Source: an uncultured bacterium (GTDB lineage Bacteria > Verrucomicrobiota > Verrucomicrobiia > Opitutales > Intestinicryptomonadaceae). Taken from it: 11,958 bases of DNA. Shown here one piece after another: positions 6,439 through 11,958 of the stretch; position 1 is the first letter of the stretch; each line of letters starts with the position of its first letter. The stretch covers positions 1 to 11,958 of the forward strand of contig CAJMOT010000062.1 in the NCBI GenBank assembly GCA_905214995.1, written 5' to 3'. Below the pieces are notes generated by a model. That model did no database searches. It was not told the DNA's origin and saw only the letters and a program-made list of their open reading frames with translations. The translations under genes were made by a program, and so were the position numbers.

Positions 6439-7614
6439 ATGATAAATAACTACGTCTTTTCATCGGAGTCGGTGGGCGAAGGCCATCCCGACAAAGTCGC
6501 CGATTACATTTCAGACAGCATTCTCGATGCCTGCCTCGAGCAGGACAAATTCAGCCGCGTCGCCTGCGAGACTCTCGTAAAGAGCAACTGCGTCGTAATC
6601 GCGGGCGAAATCACGACGAAGGCCGTCCTCGACTACGAGAAAATCGTGCGCAACGCCTTGCGGGAGATAGGCTACGTCAATTCCGACGACGTTTTCCACG
6701 CCGACCACATATTTCTGACCAACCTTCTGACCAGGCAGTCTCCCGATATCGCGCAGGGCGTGGACGCCCGCAAAGCCAAGGGCAAGAAGACCGCCGAGCA
6801 GGGCGCCGGCGACCAGGGCATAATGTTCGGCTACGCCACGAACGAAACGCCCGAGATGATGCCCGCGCCCATAATGTTCGCGCACAGGATTCTCACGGAG
6901 CTCGCCAGGCAGCGCAAGAGCGGCAGGGGCCCAAAGTGGCTGCGCCCCGACTGCAAGAGCCAGGTTGCCGTCGCATACGAGGACGGCAAGCCCGCGTACA
7001 TTGAAAACGTCGTGGTCTCCACCCAGCACGCGGCGGGGGTATCGCACGCGGAGATTGAAAAGTACATAGTCGAAAAGGTCGTAAAAAAGGTTCTCCCCAA
7101 GAAGCTCATAACCAAAAAGACACAATTTCTCGTGAACCCGACGGGCAATTTTGTCGTGGGCGGCCCGCAGGGGGATTCGGGGCTCACGGGCAGGAAAATC
7201 ATTGTGGACTCCTACGGCGGCGCGGGGCGCCACGGCGGAGGGGCGTTCTCCGGCAAAGACCCCAGCAAGGTGGACCGCTCGGCGGCGTACATGTGCAGGT
7301 GGGTGGCAAAGAACGTCGTCGCGGCGGGGTTTGCCGACAGGTGCGAAATCCAGGTCGCCTACGCAATCGGCTATCCGCAGCCTCTCAGCATCGCAATCGA
7401 AACTTTCGGAACGTCGAAGATTCCCGAGGAGAAAATCGAAAAGGCGATAAGGAAAGTTTTCAGCTTCAAGCCGGCCGACATCATCGCGCAGCTCGACCTT
7501 TTGCGCCCCATCTACAAAAAGACGACCAACTACGGGCACTTCACCAAGTCCGACCTTCCGTGGGAGAAGGCCGACAAGGCGGGAGAGCTCAAAAAGGCGG
7601 CGGAATCCAAGTGA
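6439..7614 (+). CDS. metK: S-adenosylmethionine synthetase (methionine adenosyltransferase)
   Basis: This 391-residue cytoplasmic enzyme makes S-adenosylmethionine from methionine and ATP with release of phosphate and pyrophosphate. The N-terminal GEGHPDK block holds catalytic H16 and D18. Signature 1, GAGDQGIMFGYA, begins at residue 122, and signature 2, GGGAFSGKDPSKVDRSAAY, begins at 266 with the phosphate-binding loop and lysines. Length fits the family (about 380-400). The start is fixed by alignment to the usual MxxxFSSESVGEGHPDK opening; no Shine-Dalgarno is visible. ahcY begins six bases after the stop, so the two are almost certainly one transcript and form two steps of the methyl cycle. 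No luxS or mtnN is present in the window. Confidence 0.98.
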   Translation: MINNYVFSSESVGEGHPDKVADYISDSILDACLEQDKFSRVACETLVKSNCVVIAGEITTKAVLDYEKIVRNALREIGYVNSDDVFHADHIFLTNLLTRQSPDIAQGVDARKAKGKKTAEQGAGDQGIMFGYATNETPEMMPAPIMFAHRILTELARQRKSGRGPKWLRPDCKSQVAVAYEDGKPAYIENVVVSTQHAAGVSHAEIEKYIVEKVVKKVLPKKLITKKTQFLVNPTGNFVVGGPQGDSGLTGRKIIVDSYGGAGRHGGGAFSGKDPSKVDRSAAYMCRWVAKNVVAAGFADRCEIQVAYAIGYPQPLSIAIETFGTSKIPEEKIEKAIRKVFSFKPADIIAQLDLLRPIYKKTTNYGHFTKSDLPWEKADKAGELKKAAESK

Positions 7615-7616
7615 GG
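7611..7616 (+). promoter_or_regulatory. ahcY: Ribosome binding site of ahcY
   Basis: GTGAGG lies four bases before the ahcY ATG at 7621 and overlaps the metK TGA stop (7612-7614). This places ahcY translation in close coupling with the end of metK. It is one of only two clear Shine-Dalgarno sequences in the window. Confidence 0.7.
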
Positions 7617-7620
7617 CAAA

Positions 7621-9039
7621 ATGGCTAAGAAAGACAAAAACGATTTCAAAGTTGCCGACATCTCCCTCGCCCCGTGGGGAAGGAAAGAGCTCGACATCGC
7701 CGAAAAGGAAATGCCCGGGCTGATGGCAATCCGCGAGGAATACGCGCCCAAAAAGCCCCTCAAAGGCGTCCGCGTGAGCGGCTCGCTGCACATGACCATT
7801 CAGACGGCCGTGCTCATCGAGACTCTCAAAGCCCTCGGCGCCGACGTGCGCTGGGCGAGCTGCAACATATTTTCCACGCAGGACCACGCGGCGGCGGCAA
7901 TCGCCAAGGCGGGGGTTCCCGTGTTCGCGTGGAAGGGGGAGTCGCTCGAAGAGTATTGGGACTGCACCTACCGCGCCCTAACGTGGCCGGACGGCAGGGG
8001 CCCGCAGCTCATAGTGGACGACGGCGGCGACGCCACTTTGCTCATCCACAAGGGCTACGAGCTCGAAAACGGCGACAGGTGGGTCGACGCCCCCTCCGGC
8101 TCCGAGGAGGAGAAGGTCATAAAAAAGCTCCTCAAAAAAGTTTACGCCGCCGATAAAAATCATTGGCACAAGGTCGTAGCCGAAGTCAGGGGAGTCTCCG
8201 AGGAGACCACCACAGGAGTCCACAGGCTCTACCAGATGGTCGAGGACGGCAGGCTGCTGTTTCCGGCCGTCAACGTCAACGACTCCGTCACGAAGAGCAA
8301 ATTCGACAACATATACGGCTGCCGCGAATCCCTCGTAGACGGCATAAAGCGCGCGACCGACGTCATGGTCGCGGGCAAGGTCGCCCTCGTGTGCGGCTAC
8401 GGGGACGTCGGCAAGGGCTGCGTGCAGGCCCTCAAAGGGCTCGGGGCTACGATACTCGTCTCCGAAATCGACCCCATATGCGCGCTTCAGGCCGCGATGG
8501 AAGGCTACCGCGTCGTCACCGTGGAAGACGCCCTGCCGCTCGCCGACATATACGTGACGACGACGGGCAACTGCGACGTCATCACCATCGACCACATGAA
8601 GCGCATGAAGGACCAGGCGATTCTATGCAACATAGGGCATTTCGACAGCGAAATCCAGGTGGCGAAACTCCAGGCTTTCCCGAAGATAAAGCGCACAAAC
8701 ATCAAGCCGCAGGTGGACAAGTACACTTTCCCGAAGGGCAACTCGATTTTCCTGCTCGCCGAAGGCAGGCTCGTGAACCTCGGCTGCGCCACGGGGCACC
8801 CGTCGTTTGTGATGAGCAACTCTTTCTCAAACCAGACGCTCGCGCAAATCGACCTCTGGAAGAACAGGGGCAAGTACGAAAACAAGGTCTACATTCTCCC
8901 CAAGAAGCTCGACGAGGAAGTCGCGAGGCTCCACCTCAAAAAGCTCGGCGCCAAGCTCACGAAGCTCACGAAGAAGCAGGCGGACTACATCGGCGTGAAG
9001 GTCGAAGGCCCGTACAAGCCGGAGTTCTACCGCTACTGA
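7621..9039 (+). CDS. ahcY: Adenosylhomocysteinase (S-adenosylhomocysteine hydrolase)
   Basis: This 472-residue cytoplasmic NAD-dependent enzyme reversibly splits S-adenosylhomocysteine into adenosine and homocysteine, relieving product inhibition of methyltransferases. Substrate-domain marks are GSLHMTIQTAVL (H57), SCNIFSTQDHAAAA (D88), DDGGDATLLIHKG, EETTTGVHRLYQM and NVNDSVTKSKFDN. The NAD-binding Rossmann loop GYGDVGKG is at 259-266. The C-terminus YKPEFYRY is the conserved tail that reaches into the neighbouring subunit's cofactor site. The extra segment at about 155-190 (Glu/Lys-rich, VIKKLLKK) is the roughly 40-residue insertion typical of many bacterial enzymes. The start is supported by GTGAGG immediately upstream. 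Its pairing with metK is functionally coherent, one enzyme making and the other recycling the methyl carrier. Confidence 0.98.
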   Translation: MAKKDKNDFKVADISLAPWGRKELDIAEKEMPGLMAIREEYAPKKPLKGVRVSGSLHMTIQTAVLIETLKALGADVRWASCNIFSTQDHAAAAIAKAGVPVFAWKGESLEEYWDCTYRALTWPDGRGPQLIVDDGGDATLLIHKGYELENGDRWVDAPSGSEEEKVIKKLLKKVYAADKNHWHKVVAEVRGVSEETTTGVHRLYQMVEDGRLLFPAVNVNDSVTKSKFDNIYGCRESLVDGIKRATDVMVAGKVALVCGYGDVGKGCVQALKGLGATILVSEIDPICALQAAMEGYRVVTVEDALPLADIYVTTTGNCDVITIDHMKRMKDQAILCNIGHFDSEIQVAKLQAFPKIKRTNIKPQVDKYTFPKGNSIFLLAEGRLVNLGCATGHPSFVMSNSFSNQTLAQIDLWKNRGKYENKVYILPKKLDEEVARLHLKKLGAKLTKLTKKQADYIGVKVEGPYKPEFYRY

Positions 9040-9072
9040 TTTTTCATTCCCCCCAAATCCTCCGTAAAAAAC

Positions 9073-10005
9073 ATGAAAAAGACAGCATTACTCCTAATCT
9101 CTTTCGCGGCGTTTGCGGCCTCGCTGCCCGCGCAGTCGCAGGTGACCGAAAACAGGGACGTCGTGAATATGGGCAGCGGCGTCACCGCCAACCAGACTAC
9201 CGGCTACAAGCCGTCCATCACGCGGCTTAGCGGCGGAGCCGTCGAGTACCGCGAGTACACCCCTGAACTCTCGCTCTCGCTGCTCGGCGTTTCGGCGGCG
9301 GTCGGGTACGAGTCTGAATATGTGTTCAGGGGCGAAAAGCGCTCGGGGCACGCAATCCAGCCGAAAGTGGAGTTTTCCTACCCCCTCTACGCGCTCGATC
9401 TCTATGCGGGCGCGTGGTATTCCTCGCCGATAAAGGGAACGAAAATGGGGGAGACAAGCGAGCTGGACGCTTATATCGGGGCCGTCTATTATTATAAGGA
9501 ACTGCGCTTCGACGTGGGCTATATCTATTACTGGTATCCCGACAGCGACAGCTATCTCATTTCGGGCGATATGGAAGTTTACGGCTGCGTGTCGTTCGAT
9601 ACGGCCTCCTATCTCTTCGGCGTAAACGTCAGCCCTTCCTTCTATTATTTTTACAACTGGACGCTCGAACAGCACGTGTTTGAATTGTCGCTCGGCTATG
9701 CTTTCCCCGTCGGCGAATGGTTTATGGGCAACGACCGCTTTACGCTGCCGGTGCGCGTCTACGGCGGCTATCTCACCGCCGGCAAGAAGGACGACGGCAA
9801 GCTCGGCGGGCAGGGCTGCAACTACTGGTATTACGGCGTGAGCGCCGACCTCGCGTACGCCGTAACGGAATACTGCACGGTTAGCGCCGGCATCAGGTTC
9901 TCGCAGCGCGGCGGCGGCGAAGGCCCGCAGAGCGACGGCAGCTACGAGCTCGCCGGGCGCGAAAAGAACTTCTGGTTCGGCGGAAAAGTCGATTTCGGAT
10001 TCTAA
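9073..10005 (+). CDS. TorF-like outer-membrane beta-barrel protein (putative porin)
   Basis: This 310-residue exported protein has a clear Sec signal peptide: MKK, a hydrophobic core, and probable cleavage after LPA (residue 20). After a roughly 40-residue Thr/Gly-rich linker comes SAAVGYESEYVFRG (RG at 86-87), followed by paired amphipathic strands rich in Tyr, Trp and Phe and a terminal Phe, as expected for a BamA-folded barrel. The opening with xSxYxFRG, then a strand ending in LYAGAWYSS, matches the TorF / Gcw_chp putative porin family. Transported substrate is unknown. ATG 9073 has no Shine-Dalgarno and lies 33 bp after ahcY without a terminator between, so read-through from metK-ahcY is likely. 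A strong terminator follows. A different small barrel family is possible, but outer-membrane location is well supported. Confidence 0.75.
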   Translation: MKKTALLLISFAAFAASLPAQSQVTENRDVVNMGSGVTANQTTGYKPSITRLSGGAVEYREYTPELSLSLLGVSAAVGYESEYVFRGEKRSGHAIQPKVEFSYPLYALDLYAGAWYSSPIKGTKMGETSELDAYIGAVYYYKELRFDVGYIYYWYPDSDSYLISGDMEVYGCVSFDTASYLFGVNVSPSFYYFYNWTLEQHVFELSLGYAFPVGEWFMGNDRFTLPVRVYGGYLTAGKKDDGKLGGQGCNYWYYGVSADLAYAVTEYCTVSAGIRFSQRGGGEGPQSDGSYELAGREKNFWFGGKVDFGF

Positions 10006-10031
10006 GATCCGGAGAGAAATCCGAATCATGC

Positions 10032-10066
10032 AAAAAACCCGCGGGCGGCGATCCGGCGGGTTTTTT
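10032..10066 (+). terminator. Intrinsic terminator after the metK-ahcY-porin unit
   Basis: AAAAAACCCGC (10032-10042) pairs perfectly over 11 bp with GCGGGTTTTTT (10056-10066) around a 13-nt loop, ending in six T. It lies 26 bases past the porin stop. The A-run on the left makes it potentially bidirectional. Confidence 0.9.
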
Positions 10067-10148
10067 GTCGGCTGGCGCGACGGAAATGGGGAGGGGGAAG
10101 GGGCGGAATGCGAATAATGAAAAATATTGGGAAGATGTTGGCAAAAGC

Positions 10149-10170
10149 TTGACATATTTAGGAAAATATG
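10149..10170 (+). promoter_or_regulatory. Promoter -35 with overlapping palindrome, PEP-CTERM gene
   Basis: A perfect TTGACA is at 10149-10154. Overlapping its last two bases is CATATTT-AGGA-AAATATG (10153-10170), a 7-bp perfect inverted repeat, which occupies the spacer position where a repressor or activator would bind. The best -10 at 16 bp spacing is only TTTTCT (10171-10176), a weak match. Transcription from here would start near 10183 and give a leader of about 28 nt containing the AGGAGG site. The geometry is sensible; regulation is inferred. Confidence 0.45.
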
Positions 10171-10197
10171 TTTTCTGGGGAATTATCGAAATCAAAC

Positions 10198-10203
10198 AGG
10201 AGG
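10198..10203 (+). promoter_or_regulatory. Strong ribosome binding site of the PEP-CTERM gene
   Basis: AGGAGG lies seven bases before ATG 10211, an ideal spacing. It decides the start over an in-frame upstream ATG at 10127, which would lie upstream of the promoter. Confidence 0.9.
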
Positions 10204-10210
10204 AATCGCC

Positions 10211-11830
10211 ATGATATTCGCATTTTCCAATTCTTTTGGCTTTCGCCGCTATCGTCCCGCGCCCTGCGGGGTTTTAAAGGCCTTTTTAGGTTTTTTTTGT
10301 TTCTTATTTTTATGCGCGCAGTTCTTTGCCCAAACGCATTCAGACTATTATTTTATTCCGACATCCGGAGGTTCCAACGCATTGAACGATGTCGGGAATT
10401 ACAATGTCGGCGGCATTTCGGGCGAGCCCGCCGCATCCTTGCCGGATTTCAATGCGAACGTCTTCATCACGGCGGATTCCGACGGCTACACGGCAAATTC
10501 AAACTACGCGAATTTCAACGCCCGAGACGTGGTTTTCAAAGTCGGGGATTCCGGAACGGGACCAAACGGCGCGTGGTTTCTTTTGACCGAAAACAACACG
10601 GCTACCATAAGGGGCGATTTTTTATTTTCGGCGAGGAGCGCGGCGGATTGGGTTCAGGCGGAGAGCGGCGTAAAAGTTTTAAGCGGCGCCAATTTTCAGG
10701 TTTCGGGCGATTTCATCGTCGAAAACGACAATATCGCCGGCGCGAACAACGCGGGATTCAAATTCGCCTTCAAACACCATTCCGACCATACAAACGGGAG
10801 CGTGTTCATCGGGGGAAATCTGCTCTTTCGAGCCGCCGTGCAGGGGACGAATTGGGCCACCGAGCGCATTGAGATGCTTACAAAGGTGACCAATTTTACG
10901 GTAAACGGCTATGTGGACCTCTCCCAACCGATAGTCAGGGGGGCGAAGAGCAACCTGATTTGGGATCTCAAATGCGGCGGCAGCGATTCCGCGGGAGACG
11001 TCGGCAATATCCGCATCGGCGGGCTGAACGGCGACGGCGCTTTGAAGATCTCCAAGCAAAACTCCGCTGTGAATTTGGAATTTTCAAATTTCGAAGACCG
11101 CGCGTGGGCCGGCAGCCTCGGCATCGTCGATTCGTCCTCGGTTTTTAACGTGACGATGTACGCGAACGATTCCGGCGCCAGGCAAACCCTCAGGTTTGCG
11201 GCGGATTCCTCCGACCTTGCGGACGACGACGCATGCCGCAATTCGGCGATACATGTCCCGAATTCAGTGAGCGTGGAAAACGGGATTCTCGAAATGAATT
11301 TTTCGGGCAATGTCGGCGGAAAGCTTTCCGTCAACGGCTCGGCCGCCGCATTCGGCGCGACCGGCGTTTCGCCCGACTACGAATACGGCTCGGTTGCGTT
11401 CTCGCGCATAGAGTGGAGCAGGGGCGCTTTTGCGTTCGACATTTTCCCGAATATCGACGCCGGCGATTTGATAACCGCCGCCAAAGTTGACGGGGATCCC
11501 GATTCCGGAATTTTTAACGTCGCTTCCGGCGCCTCGGGGCTCGAGATGAAATTCAACGTATCCGCGCAGGATTTGGAGATGTTTCTCTACGAAAACGGCG
11601 TCGAATATTATGAGCGCGCGATAATGGCATGGGAGACGTCCTCGAACATAGGCGAATATCTCGGCGACATTGCCCTTACGGTTTCGGAGGGCGTGGCGGT
11701 TCGGCTGTATGTGCGGGGCGACAGCCTCGTGGCGTCGTTCTCGGCGGTTCCGGAGCCCGCGGAGGCCGCGGCGTGCATTGCGGCAATGGCGCTCGCGCTT
11801 GCGGCAATTCGGCGCGGGGCGCGCAGGTAG
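10211..11830 (+). CDS. PEP-CTERM-sorted exported surface protein of unknown function
   Basis: This 539-residue protein has an N-terminal signal peptide with an Arg-containing n-region, a Phe/Leu-rich core (LGFFCFLFLCAQ) and probable cleavage at FFA-QT near residue 40. The C-terminus carries a PEP-CTERM signal: VPEP at 513-516, an Ala/Leu-rich hydrophobic segment (about 517-533) and RRGARR at the end. Such tails are recognised by exosortase, which cleaves and sorts the protein to the envelope or matrix. The body is rich in Asn, Gly, Ser and alternating hydrophobic residues (for example GSVFIGGNLLF, NFQVSGDFIVEN), consistent with stacked beta strands or a beta-helix; I recognise no catalytic motif. 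Codons lean to TTT, TTG and AAT more than in the neighbours, and G+C looks lower, fitting an accessory, fast-evolving surface gene. The start is set by AGGAGG. No exosortase is in the window. Confidence 0.85.
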   Translation: MIFAFSNSFGFRRYRPAPCGVLKAFLGFFCFLFLCAQFFAQTHSDYYFIPTSGGSNALNDVGNYNVGGISGEPAASLPDFNANVFITADSDGYTANSNYANFNARDVVFKVGDSGTGPNGAWFLLTENNTATIRGDFLFSARSAADWVQAESGVKVLSGANFQVSGDFIVENDNIAGANNAGFKFAFKHHSDHTNGSVFIGGNLLFRAAVQGTNWATERIEMLTKVTNFTVNGYVDLSQPIVRGAKSNLIWDLKCGGSDSAGDVGNIRIGGLNGDGALKISKQNSAVNLEFSNFEDRAWAGSLGIVDSSSVFNVTMYANDSGARQTLRFAADSSDLADDDACRNSAIHVPNSVSVENGILEMNFSGNVGGKLSVNGSAAAFGATGVSPDYEYGSVAFSRIEWSRGAFAFDIFPNIDAGDLITAAKVDGDPDSGIFNVASGASGLEMKFNVSAQDLEMFLYENGVEYYERAIMAWETSSNIGEYLGDIALTVSEGVAVRLYVRGDSLVASFSAVPEPAEAAACIAAMALALAAIRRGARR

Positions 11831-11851
11831 TCCGCGCGCCGCGCGAATTTC

Positions 11852-11880
11852 GGGCGTTCCGGCGGCGGAGCGCCCTTTTT
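11852..11880 (+). terminator. Intrinsic terminator of the PEP-CTERM gene
   Basis: GGGCGTTCCG (11852-11861) pairs with CGGAGCGCCC (11866-11875) over 10 bp including one G-U, around the tetraloop GCGG, followed by five T. It is 21 bases past the stop at 11830. Confidence 0.85.
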
Positions 11881-11928
11881 GCTCCTAATTTTATTGCCCT
11901 TCGCCGAAGTTTCCGGCATTGTTTTTTT

Positions 11929-11958
11929 ATGAAACCTTTCAACGTTTTTCTCGGGCTC
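11929..11958 (+). CDS. Possible start of a further gene (3' part outside window)
   Basis: An ATG at 11929 opens MKPFNVFLGL, running off the window edge. The residues could begin a signal peptide or membrane segment, but ten codons are too few to identify anything. It follows seven T with no Shine-Dalgarno, as do several accepted starts here, and lies 48 bases after the terminator at 11852-11880. It may be spurious. Confidence 0.4.
   Translation, partial: MKPFNVFLGL

Noticed and set aside
6511..7887. A 458-codon minus-strand open frame across metK and ahcY.
   Set aside because: It is a mirror of two strongly conserved genes, with shadow-type composition and no recognisable domain. The same applies to antisense frames at 1182-2096 and 9094-10155.
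10088..10106. G-quadruplex candidate in the G-rich tract upstream of the PEP-CTERM promoter.
   Set aside because: Only three runs of three or more G are present, plus a GG; too weak to call.

Overview
The window reads as about 60% G+C chromosomal DNA from a Gram-negative bacterium. It encodes an LptF/LptG-type lipopolysaccharide-export permease, an outer-membrane beta-barrel protein and a prepilin peptidase. Most genes lack a clear Shine-Dalgarno sequence, and one surface protein ends in a VPEP / hydrophobic / Arg-rich PEP-CTERM tail. That combination fits Verrucomicrobiota, perhaps a gut Opitutales-type lineage. The taxon is an inference; no rRNA or marker set is present.

Left block (1-2000, + strand): the 3' end of shikimate dehydrogenase (aroE), a prepilin peptidase (type IV pilus / type II secretion pseudopilin processing) and a XerC-type tyrosine recombinase. 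The three overlap by 22 and 4 bases and look translationally coupled. Bases 2001-2528 hold no gene. They carry two near-identical ~85-bp intergenic repeats, a fragment of a third, a 23-nt inverted repeat that begins at the last base of the xerC stop codon, and a minus-strand intrinsic terminator.

Central block (2529-6326): glgP (glycogen phosphorylase, minus strand), convergent with xerC, and divergently an LptF/LptG-family permease (plus strand). A good sigma70-like promoter for glgP lies in the 165-bp divergent gap.

Right block (6402-10066): metK and ahcY form a 6-bp-spaced pair that makes S-adenosylmethionine and hydrolyses the S-adenosylhomocysteine left by methyltransferases. A TorF-like outer-membrane protein gene follows 33 bp later with no terminator in between, and a strong intrinsic terminator closes the unit. 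The promoter predicted for metK would give a leaderless or nearly leaderless mRNA.

Right end (10067-11958): a lower-G+C gene for an exported PEP-CTERM surface protein with its own promoter region (TTGACA next to a perfect CATATTT/AAATATG palindrome), a canonical AGGAGG ribosome site and its own terminator, then the first ten codons of a possible further gene.

Most of the window is housekeeping. I see no CRISPR, transposase, defence or biosynthetic system. The parts most worth a second look are the repeat element at 2000-2291, the palindromic promoter with its PEP-CTERM protein, and the altered cysteine pattern of the prepilin peptidase.
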